This document shows, in pieces, positions 23,601 to 33,580 of a stretch of DNA of 64,000 nt. Made by a program: the position numbers and the translations under genes. The notes under the pieces were generated by a model, which did not search any database, was not told where the DNA came from, and saw nothing but the letters and a program-made list of their open reading frames with translations. The stretch spans positions 3,344,832 through 3,408,831 of the forward strand of contig CM073200.1 in NCBI GenBank assembly GCA_037042915.1, given 5' to 3'. This stretch comes from Auricularia sp. M13 (Eukaryota > Basidiomycota > Agaricomycetes > Auriculariales > Auriculariaceae). How positions within the stretch are numbered: the stretch's first letter is position 1; every line of letters starts with the position of its first letter.

Positions 23601-23723
23601 GGGGGGAGTGGTCCTAGAGGGAGGGCCAAGGCCAGAGGTGGGGCCAGGGGCAGTGGTGGGGGCTGGAGTGGCCAAGGCAGGTTGGGCTGGAGCACCCAAG
23701 GGCAAGCCCCACTGGGGAGCCAT
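20630..23723 (-). CDS. Family B ORF1-like protein, split by B-3 (20630-22341 and 23576-23723)
   Basis: When B-3 and one duplicate are excluded, the frame is open from the ATG at 23723 to the stop at 20630, giving about 619 residues. The start is the first ATG after the element 5' end. The N-terminal half is Pro/Ala/Ser-rich. A central RLILMVKPS...INTALAG...SGNVVVFALPGLTAADLEPH stretch is homologous to RLILSVRAT...VNTALAP...SGNIVVVAADGLTSADLVEH of family A ORF1. The C-terminus has CSNCC..H....C, CGLC....H.....C and CPHC...H zinc-knuckle-like clusters and ends MDVT. It is expected to be an RNA-binding gag-like protein. As it stands the copy is interrupted by B-3 after 49 codons. Confidence 0.82.
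22342..23298 (+). pseudogene. B-3 ORF1-like fragment
   Basis: The frame is open over 318 codons with an internal ATG at 22369. It lacks the Pro-rich N-terminus because of 5' truncation. It includes the RLILMVKPS domain and the complete set of C-terminal zinc-knuckle-like clusters (CSNCCSLEH, CSLCSQSH, CPHCAGSH). It differs from B-2 at several residues and keeps a clean frame, so it is a separate, fairly recent copy. No function is expected from the fragment alone. Confidence 0.85.
22342..23559 (+). mobile_element. LINE family B, copy B-3 (5'-truncated)
   Basis: This plus-strand B element is inserted head-to-head into B-2, with a perfect 16 bp target duplication ctagccagagcaccta at 22326-22341 and 23560-23575. 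It contains the ORF1 C-terminal two-thirds (open to the stop at 23296-23298), the 3' UTR and a (CT)n tail. The 3' UTR follows the ORF1 stop directly, confirming that B lacks ORF2. Confidence 0.92.
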
Positions 23724-23863
23724 GAGCAGACTGGAGCCACTCTTTGGAGGGCCAGGGGGACCCCCTGGGCCCCTAGGAGGGCCAGTAGGACGAGAGGTAG
23801 AGGACAGAGTGTGCCAGAGGTAGACTGACTCTGACCAGGTGGTGGTAAGAGTCCAAGAAGCTT

Positions 23864-24274
23864 CTGGTTCTTTGATAGAGTAGTGTGGCTCGTCTGGTTC
23901 ATCACCAACTCGCCACCACGGTTCAGTGACCAGATAAATATCAGATGCAAGAGGGCTCCCATAATGGGAGCCAGAAGTGAAGAGTGCAGACTGCGAGTCA
24001 TTGAGACGTCGCACATTGGTCATGGAGACACGAATGGGGCGAGTGGTGTCTCTCATGCAGACTCAGTGTCAGTCGCAGGTGTGCTGGGCTTGTCACGAGT
24101 GCTGCTTGCAGTTGCTGCTGCCTTGGCCGCGGCGTCTGCCTCTGAGCGAGAGTTAGTCCCCAGAGGGACCGCATTGCTGCCAGACCCATTGGCCTTGGGG
24201 CCAAGTGCAACTCTGCTCTTGGTGCGGCGCAGCTTGGGCGCAGTTGCAGCCTTGGGTGCATCATGTCTGGGCTT
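23864..24274 (-). pseudogene. E0: ORF2 start and ORF1 end
   Basis: The minus strand carries the end of ORF1 (after the zinc knuckles, Lys/Ala-rich tail ending DTESA) and the first 60 or so codons of ORF2 up to the SIKEP position. The ORF1 stop and ORF2 start overlap as ATGA at 24053-24056. B-2 cuts it on one side and the 5' end of A-3 on the other. Confidence 0.85.
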
Positions 24275-24275
24275 C

Positions 24276-27068
24276 CAGGAACGAGCTGCAGAGCAGGCAG
24301 CTCACTAGGAAGCGGTCTGACAGCCCTCCTAGACTCAGAGGTGCGCCCCAGCCAGTTCTAAAGCGTTATAGACGGTCCTCCTTTCGTTCTTCGCATCCTG
24401 GGGTCGAGACAAACCAGGAGGCTCGCTTTGCAGCCCCTGGGGACGACCCCTTCGTTTCTGGACTCGATTTTCGCGCACACACATCTCCCACATCCCCTCC
24501 TGCATTCCACACCATTCCTGGCACCAGAGCGCACTCTGTGCGCGTCCCAGGCTCGTTTTTGCGCGAGGGTGACGTGGCCCCATCGGCTCCGGCCGGAGCG
24601 GACCGGTACCGCCTCCAGGAAGCGCCGGAACGCGCAGGAGGAGCCCAGCAGTCCCCTCCAGCCTCCCCAACTCGAGCTGCACACTCTGGTGTGCAGCAGC
24701 TGGCTGCACTGACTCCAAATCGCTCAGAACACGCTCCTACCGCTTCAATGCGGCCCACAGTGTCTGCTCCTCGCCCCCTTATGCCTGCCCCATGTTGACC
24801 CATTGGAATGTACTTTGTACAGACCACAGCGTCTTGGCTCTGTATTTGTAGCCTGCTTACGCTGTCTAAAATTCAAGAATTTCTCTCTCTCTCTCTCCTC
24901 GCCCCCTTAGTGCACTGCACACTGGGGATGAGCCAGCTGCACTCACAACATCTGCTGTGTGCTCTGGGGTGTCCAAGGATGCCCTGGGCGCAACTCCGGC
25001 TTGTTCAACGGGCATTGGTATCGATGACCGGCTGGGGGCGTCAGGAAAGGTGGCTGGGCTCATCCTCAAGCAGGGCGCCGCATATCGAGCCACTAGCTCA
25101 CCTGCTGGGCCCAAAACCGTCGAAACGAGTTCGGGCTCACCAGAACAGGCTGAGGGAGCATCCAGAATGCAGGGCCTCGTTCCCACCGCTTCTGGACGCG
25201 CTCCTCGAGTTGCTGCACATGGCAGCGGCTCAGATCGCGCCCCATCGGTCAGAAATGACTGGGGTGTCGACTCAGCTCCTGGAGAGCCTCAATCGGCACA
25301 TAACTGGGGCAGTTCTGCCCCAGGTGAACCACGGGCAACCAAGTTGTCTTCTGCCGCAACAAAGTTGCCCTATGCTGGCCCTAGCACCTCAATCCCCCAA
25401 GGGGAGACTATGTCAGTCTGTGGTGATGAGGACATGCAGTCTGTGCACTCAGTCCAGGACTGGAGGGCACAGAATGTGCCAGCCAACTTGGGCTGTCTGC
25501 CAGACGGCACACCACTTGAGGAGGCAGTCAATGACATTAGGTCTGACCTGCAGCACCTCATCGCACGTGCCACTGCAGTCAATGCAGCTGTCTGGAACCA
25601 GGAAGACCAGTACTGGCGCTGGGCAGACCTGTGGACAGCAGAGCGTGTCACTGAGCTTGCCAGAGTCATGTGCTCTTCGGCAGCTGCAGGAGAAGCAGAG
25701 CAACACTTTGGGTACTTGTCCTGCCCACAGCCCACACTCCTTGACACCCTTGTCTCGGATATGGCCGAGGTCAAGCGCAACATTGCCTTCCTCACTGCCC
25801 AACAGGCCTCTGCGCCTTCAAGTGCCCAACAGCAGCAGCCTGCAGCAGCAGCAGATCCTACAGCCGCTCCTGCAAAGGCAAGCGCACCTGGCTGCTCCTA
25901 TGCGTCTCGTGCTGCTCAGCCAGCTGCCAAAGGCACTGTGGTGCCTGCCCGTCCCAGTGCGGTGCCAAAGCCACCTCCTACCAATGGTCGTGCGCGCCAC
26001 CACCCAGGTCGTCTCATCCTGAGCGTCCGTGCCACCCCTGAGCTCACTGCTCATGTGCGCAACAATGCAAGCCGCTTGCGCGCCGCAGTGAACACTGCGC
26101 TTGCTCCTCACAAGAGCAAGTCGCCTGCCAAGCTCCCACTTCGTGTCACAAGTGTGGACACCACCGCCTCTGGCAACATTGTGGTGGTTGCGGCAGATGG
26201 ACTGACTTCAGCAGATCTGGTTGAACATGGAGATGCAATTGCGTCTGCCATCGTGCCAGACTCTGGCTCATTCATCAAGGCGTCTCGCGACGAGCCTTGG
26301 CACCAAGTGCTAGTCAATGGTGTCTCGACTCGAGTTCACGACATTGAGGGACTGCCCACTGGGCAAGACCTCCTCTCAGACATTGTTGAGTTCAACACTC
26401 ACAAGTTTGACTGGGCCACCATGCCACGCTGGCTGGGAAGTGCAGCAGACCTTGCCGGTAAGACCTCAGGCTCTGTCATTCTGGCATTCCTGAGTGAGGC
26501 AGACGCTCGCTATGCAGTTGAGCATGCAGTTAGTGTCTTTGGACGCCTCTGCTCAGTTCGCTACTTTGAGGACATGCCTCGTCTGCGCACCTGTGACAGG
26601 TGTTGCAGCCTTGACCACACTGCTCGCATTTGCGACAAGCCCATACGCTGTGGAGTCTGCAGTGCCAGCACCCACACCACTGCCAACCACACTTGCGAGC
26701 AGATGGAGTGCGAGTTCTACAGCTCTGCACATGCACCTGGAACTCACTGCGACCACACTCAGCTCAAGTGCCCTCACTGTGGTGGGGCACATGTTGTGCG
26801 CGACTCCCAGTGCAAGATCTGGCAGCGGCGTCGCATGGCGCTGCGCAAGCCCAGACATGATGCACCCAAGGCTGTAACTGCGCCCAAGCTGCGCCGCACC
26901 AAGAGCAGAGTTGCACTTGGCCCCAAGGCCAATGTGTCTGGCAGCAATGCGGTCCCTCTGGGGACTAACTCTCGCTCAGAGGCAGACGCCGCAGCCAAGG
27001 CAGCAGCAGCTGCAAGCAGCACTCGTGACAAGCCCAGCACACCTGCGCCTGACACTGAGTCTGCATGA
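24276..27068 (+). pseudogene. A-3 ORF1, gag-like protein interrupted by a LINE tail
   Basis: ORF1 runs from the Arg/Ser-rich N-terminal region to the stop at 27066-27068, which overlaps the ORF2 start (ATGA, 27065-27068). The only interruption is a 115-base family A tail with a 13-base duplication at 24782-24909. That adds 128 bases, and the frames on both sides match once it is discounted. Downstream, an ATG at 24957 opens 703 uninterrupted codons with all three zinc knuckles, so a shortened but otherwise intact ORF1 product is possible. Trp is present where A-1 has a stop. Confidence 0.87.
24782..24896 (+). mobile_element. Family A tail fragment inside A-3 ORF1
   Basis: This 115-base 3' fragment of family A (terminal stem-loop and CT tail) is flanked by cctcgccccctta at 24769-24781 and 24897-24909. 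The same insertion at the same site occurs in E0 on the minus strand at 32264-32381, so it predates the separation of these two copies. Confidence 0.9.
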
Positions 27069-30000
27069 GAGACACCACTCGCCCCATTTGTGTCTCCATG
27101 ACCAATGTGCGACGTCTCAATGACTCGCAGTCTGCACTCTTCACTCCTGGCTCCCATTATGGGACCCCTCTTGCATCTGATATTTATCTGGTCACTGAAC
27201 CGTGGTGGCGCGTCGGTGATGAACCAGACGAGCCACACTACTCTGTCAAAGAACCAGCAGGCATGTATCCCATCCTGCCAGTTCAAGTAGTGCCTGCTCT
27301 TGAGAGGCCACGTGTCTTTGCCTATGCGTCTGCGACGCGGCGTGACTTTGAAGTATTTAACCGCTATGACCTTGCCCAAGATCTTGACTTTCTCATTCCT
27401 GAGATTCGTCAAGGGAGGCGTCCAGCTTTCTTACTTGTCCTCATGTACAATGAGGACGCTCCTGAGGGGGCTGAGCGACTTGGCCGCACTTTTGCGCGCT
27501 TCAAGCTCATTGACCTTCCAGACATGCCAATTGCCATTGCCATGGATGCAAATGAACACCACCATGTGTGGGATTTGTTTGTAGCCAACCCCTCTCGAGG
27601 GGGTGAGCAGATGCTGGAGTGGATGGAGGAGCATGGGTTCTCTGTGCTCAACAGTCCTGATGTGGCCACTTGGCGCAAGGACAACCACTCTCAATCCTCT
27701 GTTCTGGACTTGGTGTGGCAGAATGACCAAATGGCTGCACTTGGTCTGCTGCAAGACTTTGCGGTGTCAGATGACGTCCATGACTTCTCTGACCATCACA
27801 CTGTCTCCTGGGTCTTTGACCTGGGTGCTGAGGATGTGGACCTTGGTTCTGGAGCCAGCTACAACTTCAAGCGTGCAGATGAGGCCGAGTTCAAGGCAGA
27901 GTTTCGCTCTCGCCTGGATGGCCATGCAGCAGTGTTTGCAGAGCTGCAAAGTGCCCAAGCACACTCGCAACACTGAGCTCTTAGAGCGCACTGCAGCAGC
28001 ACTCCATGACGCTCTCAATGGTGCCACTCAGGCCAAGGTGCCCAAGAGGAGACCCTCTAAGCACTCTCAGCCCTGGTGGACTCCTGCACTCACCCAGAGC
28101 TTGCAGAAGATGCGAGATGCAGAGAGAGCTGCACAGGACTTTGCAAGGCGCATGCGCCGCTCCAATGCAGTCCTAACTGCAACTGCAGCCAGGGAGCGTA
28201 ACTACCATCGTCGCCAGGTAAAGCGCACCAAGCGTGACTACTGGAACAAGGTAGTGGAGGATGCCACTGTGGATGACATCTGGGACATGCGCAAGTGGTC
28301 CCAGGGACGTCGGGGGTACCGTTCTCCTGACATTCGTCGCCCAGATGGTACCTTTGCGCGCACTCATGCTGAGAAGTGTGATGCACTGCGCGAGACCTTG
28401 TACCAGCGCCCTCCTCACATAGAGGGCCTGGACGAGCCAGACCTGACCACACCACACCCAGAAGACATTCCCTACAGGGAGGTCACTCTGGAGGAGGTGA
28501 GAGAAGGCATCTTTGGACCTAACCCCCAGAAAGCGCCTGGTGATGAGGGAGTTCCGTACACTGGGTTGCGCTGGGCTTGGGATGTGGCACAGGAGGAGAT
28601 CTATCTTCTCATTGCGCGCTGTGCTCTTTGGGGCTACCACCCTCGCCGCTGGAGACGAGCCATTGCATATGTGCTCAAGAAAGCTGGCAAGACTGATTGG
28701 TCTAATCCAAGGTCTTACAGACTGATTACCTTGCTTGTCTGCTTGGGAAAAGTCTTGGAGCGCATTCAGGCAAAGCGCTTGACCTACATGGCATCTGCCA
28801 TAACCAGTTTGGGGCCATGCCTGCGTCCTCCACTGTGGACGCTGCTCTGTGCTACACTCATGATGTGCAGACTGCTCGTGACAAGGGTTTGGTGACTAGC
28901 TCCCTGACCTTTGACATCAAGGGTTACTTTGACTTTGTCAACCACCAGCGTCTCCTGCTGGTCTTGCGAGAGAAGCGTGTGCCTCTGCCCATTGTGCAGT
29001 GGGTTGCATCCTTCTTGCAGGACAGAGAGGCATCCATCTGCCTGGATGGTAGAGTCAGCAGCTGTAAGCCAGTTGAGAATGGAGTGCCTCAGGGCTCTCC
29101 AGTCTCTGGCATCCTCTCTGCCTTCTACTCTACTGGGCTCATTGAGTTCATGCAGCAGAGGCGAGCTGCCCGGGAGGCAGAGATGCGCCAGCTCAATCCC
29201 ACATTTGTTGCACCCACCCTCTTCCTCTATGTGGATGATGGGAGATGCACAGTGCACTCTGACAGCCTAGAGCTGAACACTGCTGAGCTGCGCTTCTGCT
29301 TCTGCATTATTCGGGAGTGGTTCGACCTGGCAGGTCTTCAGCCTGACCTGGACAAGTGTGAGCTTATGCACCACACCTGGCGTCGCAAGGATGGCTCCTT
29401 TGCTGACATTGCTGCCAATGATGACTTGGTCATGGCCTACACTGATGCTCAGGGCCAGGTTGCTCGCCTGCGCCCTCTCCCAGTTGTACGCTGGCTGGGG
29501 ATCTTCTTTGACCCCATGCCCATGTGGACAAGGCCTGCGCCAAGGCGCGCAAGGCAGCAATGGGATTGCGCATGCTGGCCAACACTGTGCGTGGTCTCCA
29601 CCAGGGACACATGCGCAGGCTGTACATCTCCTGCATTCTCCCCATTCTCCTCTATGCTTCACCAGTGTGGTGGATGCAAAGGGCTTGGCAAGCTGAGAAG
29701 CTCATGCGTGTGCAGAACTTGTGTCTGCGCATGATCTGTGCTGTCTTCAAGACTTCGCCCATTTATGCTCTGGAGTTGGAGGCAGCTATTCCACCTATAC
29801 ATTTGGTATTGGACAAGGCCGATGACCTTGCTGCTGCTCGCCTACACAAGTTGGGGCCTTGCAGTCCCGTCCTGCAGCGCCTGCACCCTGCCTGGCACCA
29901 GTCTCCAATGGAGAAGCCACCAGTGGTGCACAAGCGTGGTCAAACTCTCTCCTCTCTTTGCTACCTTGCCAAGCTCACCTCACCTGGCAATGAGCGAATT

Positions 30001-31062
30001 GAGCCCTTCCACATTGCCCCATGGGCCATTTCTCTGCTTGCAGCTTTTCCAGGTCGCAGCCACCTCAGGCCTGTGCCAAAGGGTGTGAGCAAAGCTGATG
30101 CTGCAGAGTCCCATGTCAGACTTGTGCAGATGCTGGAACTCAGTTCTGCAAACCTGCTGATCTACACTGATGGTTCCCTTTTAGACACTCCAACTGGTCG
30201 CAGGACTGGTGCAGCTTTTGTGACCTACCTGGAGGGTCAGGAGCAGTCTTGCAGTCGCATCCCTATGGGGTCCCAGGCTGAGGTCTATAATGCTGAGATG
30301 CATGCCCTCTCTGCTGCCATGGACCATGTTGCCCATTACATGGACTTGCCCATGGGCTCGGCCTCCCACCTTCACTTCTTTGCTGACAACTCTTCAGCTG
30401 TTGAGGCCATTGTCAAGGAGCGTGCTGCTTCTGCCCAGCAGTTTTCCATTTCTTTCTGCGAGCATGCTCGTGACTTCCTTGCTGCTGATGCTTCTCATGA
30501 GGTGACCATCTCTTGGGTCCCCAGCCATATTGGCATAAGGGGCAATGAGCGTGCAGATGAGTTAGCCAAGGAGGCAGCTCGCATGCAAGGTCCCTCATGG
30601 GCCACTGTGTCCCACCTCAAAAGACGTGCCAAGGAGCGTGTCATGGAGACTTGGATAGAGGAGTGGGCAGAGTCACCTCCTCGGGGTTTGTATGCCAGGG
30701 CAGCCTATGGGCCACCCAAGGCGCGCCCTCCACCTTACTTTGGTGAGCTGCCTCGCCGTCTTTATGGACTGGTCATGCAGTGCCGCCTTGGACATGCGTT
30801 CATGGGCGAGTACTATCAGCGCCATGTTCCCACTGAAGATGTGACTTGCCCTTGTGGACACCACTTGCAGACACGCGATCACATCCTTAGAGATTGCGAG
30901 CGCCATGACGAGCACTATCACCACTTTGCCTCCTTCAAGCCTGACTTGCTTGGGACGCATGCGCTACTCAGTACGCGCAAGGGCATCTCTGCCTTGGCCA
31001 AATTCATCCACTCGTCAGGTGCGTTCACCAAAACTGGTGAGCCACCGCCGCAGGACCCTTAG
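27065..31062 (+). pseudogene. A-3 ORF2 with three frameshifts
   Basis: This is homologous to A-1 ORF2 over its full length: endonuclease (DANEHHH, SDHH), RT (YVDDG), RNase H (YTDGS) and the Cys/His tail. The frame is lost by a 2-base deletion near 27952 (shared with E0), a 16-base deletion near 28801 in the RT palm (after YMASA), and a 13-base deletion near 29517 after the FFDP motif. Each segment between the breaks stays open (303, about 300, about 230 and 512 codons). The last two deletions are absent from E0 and so are later. Confidence 0.9.
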
Positions 31063-31580
31063 GGTTGGGAGGACCATGAGCTGCGCCGTGGCTCCACATG
31101 GCTTTGACCATGTTGTGGTGCGCTTTTGTCTGTAGGCTACATCCCCACCCATCCAGACTCTGCCCTCTACCCTCTATCAGTCCCTAAGATACTTTTCTTG
31201 ACTGTCTCAAGAGATACACCCACAGTGGCCCTAAAGGACCACATGCAGCTGCTTACTTGCTAACATCTGCTTGCTTATTGGCGAGCTGGTCACTTCATGT
31301 GCTGATGAGGCGCATGAAGTTATGGTATGTCTGTATATTTTTATTTATTCTATGCCCCTATGCCCCTATACCCCTATGGAACTGCGCTCACAACTTTGTT
31401 ACACCCAGATTCCACACCAGTTTGCACTAGATCCCTCTACACCCCTGTTACGACCCCCCCTTGCCTGCCCCATGTTGACCCATTGGAATGTATTTTGTAC
31501 AGACCACAGCGTCTTGGCTCTGTATTTGTAGCCTGCTTACGCTGTCTAAAATTCAAGAATTTCTCTCTCTCTCTCTCTCC
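31063..31580 (+). other. A-3 3' UTR with terminal hairpin and CT tail
   Basis: It is homologous to the A-1 3' UTR over its length, apart from a short deletion just after the stop. It ends in the same stem-loop block and a (CT)n run, then enters E0 ORF1 in reverse orientation. Confidence 0.85.
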
Positions 31581-33143
31581 AGACAGCCGCATTCAATGAG
31601 GTGCTGCAGGTCAGACCTGATGTCATTGACTGCCTCCTCAAGTGGTGTGCCGTCTGGCAGACAGCCCAAGTTGGCTGGCACATTCTGTGCCCTCCAGTCC
31701 TGGACTGAGTGCACAGACTGCATGTCCTCGTCACCACAGACTGACATAGTCTCCCCTTGGGGGATTGAGGTGCTAGGGCCAGCATAGGGCAACTTTGTTG
31801 CAGCAGAAGACAACTTGGTTGCCTGTGATAATATTACCTGGGGCAGAACTGCCCCAGTTATGTGCCGATTGAGGCTCTCCAGGAGCTGAGTCGACACCCC
31901 AGTCATTTCTGACCGATGGGGCGCGATCTGAGCCGCTGCCATGTGCAGCAACTCGAGGAGCGCGTCCAGAAGCGGTGGGAACGAGGCCCTGCATTCTGGA
32001 TGCTCCCTCAGCCTGTTCTGGTGAGCCCGAACTCGTTTCGACGGTTTTGGGCCCAGCAGGTGAGCTAGTGGCTCGATATGCGGCGCCCTGCTTGAGGATG
32101 AGCCCAGCCACCTTTCCTGACGCCCCCAGCCGGTCATCGATACCAATGCCCGTTGAACAAGCCGGAGTTGCGCCCAGGGCATCCTTGGACACCCCAGAGC
32201 ACACAGCAGATGTTGTGAGTGCAGCTGGCTCATCCCCAGTGTGCAGTGCACTAAGGGGGCGAGGAGAGAGAGAGAGAGAGAAATTCTTGAATTTTAGACA
32301 GCGTAAGCAGGCTACAAATACAGAGCCAAGACGCTGTGGTCTGTACAAAGTACATTCCAATGGGTCAACATGGGGCAGGCATAAGGGGGCGAGGAGCAGA
32401 CACTGTGGGCCGCATTGAAGCGGTAGGAGCGTGTTCTGAGCGATTTGGAGTCAGTGCAGCCAGCTGCTGCACACCAGAGTGTGCAGCTCGAGTTGGGGAG
32501 GCTGGAGGGGACTGCTGGGCTCCTCCTGCGCGTTCCGGCGCTTCCTGGAGGCGGTACCGGTCCGCTCCGGCCGGAGCCGATGGGGCCACGTCACCCTCGC
32601 GCAAAAACGAGCCTGGGACGCGCACAGAGTGCGCTCTGGTGCCAGGAATGGTGTGGAATGCAGGAGGGGATGTGGGAGATGTGTGTGCGCGAAAATCGAG
32701 TCCAGAAACGAAGGGGTCGTCCCCAGGGGCTGCAAAGCGAGCCTCCTGGTTTGTCTCGACCCCAGGATGCGAAGAACGAAAGGAGGACCGTCTATAACGC
32801 TTTAGAACTGGCTGGGGCGCACCTCTGAGTCTAGGAGGGCTGTCAGACCGCTTCCTAGTGAGCTGCCTGCTCTGCTGCTCGTCTCTGGTGCTCCTGCTGC
32901 TCCTGTGCTGATCTGTGCCTTAACAAGGTCTTTGGCCTTGCCAAGCCACCCCAAACGCGAGGGGGAGTGCACAGGACCGGTGTCTAGCTCCATGGAAGCG
33001 AAGGAAGGCGAGGGGGAGCGGTGGTGCGCTCTAGGAGTCCCAGTTTTGCCTGGAACTCGCACCTGCAATTTCTCGCGATCCACCGGTCCAGGAGGGTCGC
33101 GCCCGAGCTCGATAGACTCCTGGTGGGTCCTGGAAGATGCCAT
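31580..33143 (-). pseudogene. E0 ORF1, N-terminal part
   Basis: The ORF1 start ATG is at 33143 (MASSRTHQES). A frame change near 32870-32900 breaks the N-terminal 110 codons from the RKRSDSPPRL region that follows. The family A tail insertion (32264-32381, duplicated site on either side) interrupts the SAPRPL region exactly as in A-3. The frame then runs to the AAVW position, where A-3 is inserted. A 17-base deletion removes part of the ATAVN codons next to the A-3 tail. Confidence 0.82.
32264..32381 (-). mobile_element. Family A tail fragment inside E0 ORF1
   Basis: This is the mirror copy of the insertion at 24782-24896, with the same flanking taagggggcgagg duplication. It ends in a GA run on the plus strand. 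Confidence 0.88.
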
Positions 33144-33242
33144 GATCGTTAGATCGAAGAGGCGAATGAAGGGGCGCGCTGGAAAAGCGAGAATTGCTCC
33201 ACTGACTCGGACTTGGTGGAAGTCGGAGTTCAAGAAGCTTTT

Positions 33243-33580
33243 CTGCCTCGAGTAGAGGGAATGGCTAAGCGGCTCAGAGTCAGTTGCTGCGACGAGAGCA
33301 TTCGGGCGTGAGAAAGGAACAGGCCCGGCAAACAGCAGAGGCAATGCGTCCGAAGTGGAACTAAATTCGAACATTTTATTGTTAACGGGCCAAGATAGCT
33401 AAGAGTAATCCGTGAAGATAAAGAACTTTGTGGACTCAGAGAGCTCAGGGAATAAAAATCCTGACGAGCAGACATCATCTGAATAAACTAGAAATTTGGG
33501 TTGATTAACTCCATTTGGCAACCATGATTATCACCGAGCAGAGCAATCCGAGTCCGTGTTTGCTGTCTGCTTCCCCACCA
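33243..33580. repeat. Dispersed direct repeat R (copy 1)
   Basis: This stretch resembles 36115-36440 in the same orientation over about 300 bases. Both share agcggctcag, a ggcccggcaaacag block, an acattttattgttaacggg block, and a gacgagcRgacat block. Identity is moderate, with small indels. No coding capacity is evident. It could be a pair of old LTRs or copies of an unknown repeat; no TG...CA ends or duplications could be fixed. Confidence 0.55.

Larger units (their letters stand above)
20373..23863 (-). mobile_element. LINE family B, copy B-2: full-length ORF1-only element (half-LINE)
   Basis: Without the nested copy B-3, this element is about 2.25 kb. Its 5' end starts with AAGCTTCTTGGACTC, resembling the family A 5' end. 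Then come a short 5' UTR (about 140 bases), one ORF1-like gene, a 3' UTR of about 260 bases, and a (CT)n tail. There is no RT, endonuclease or RNase H anywhere in it: the ORF1 stop codon is followed directly by the 3' UTR, as in B-1 and B-3. The last 47 transcribed bases before the tail variation are identical to family A. It sits in E0 ORF2 with loss of about 430 target bases. Confidence 0.85.
24275..31580 (+). mobile_element. LINE family A, copy A-3
   Basis: A nearly full-length plus-strand element, 5'-truncated just inside ORF1 (NELQSRQLT region), with ORF1, ORF2, a 3' UTR and a (CT)n tail ending at about 31580. It sits antisense inside E0 ORF1. The flanks show no target duplication; instead about 1.3 kb of E0 ORF1 is missing. 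It carries a secondary insertion of a family A tail fragment within ORF1. Confidence 0.88.
16456..33242 (-). mobile_element. LINE family A, element E0 (split by B-2, A-3 and an A tail fragment)
   Basis: This is a near full-length family A element on the minus strand, with its 5' end at about 33242 and its 3' tail at 16456. Its parts from 5' to 3' are: ORF1 N-terminus 33143-31580 (with a 128 bp A-tail insertion and duplication at 32256-32394), insertion A-3, ORF1 C-terminus 24274-24053, ORF2 start 24056-23864, insertion B-2, ORF2 remainder 20372-16973, and the 3' UTR with GA-run tail 16972-16456. About 1.3 kb of ORF1 is missing at the A-3 site and about 430 bp of ORF2 at the B-2 site. It shares two defects with A-3 (see findings). 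Confidence 0.82.
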
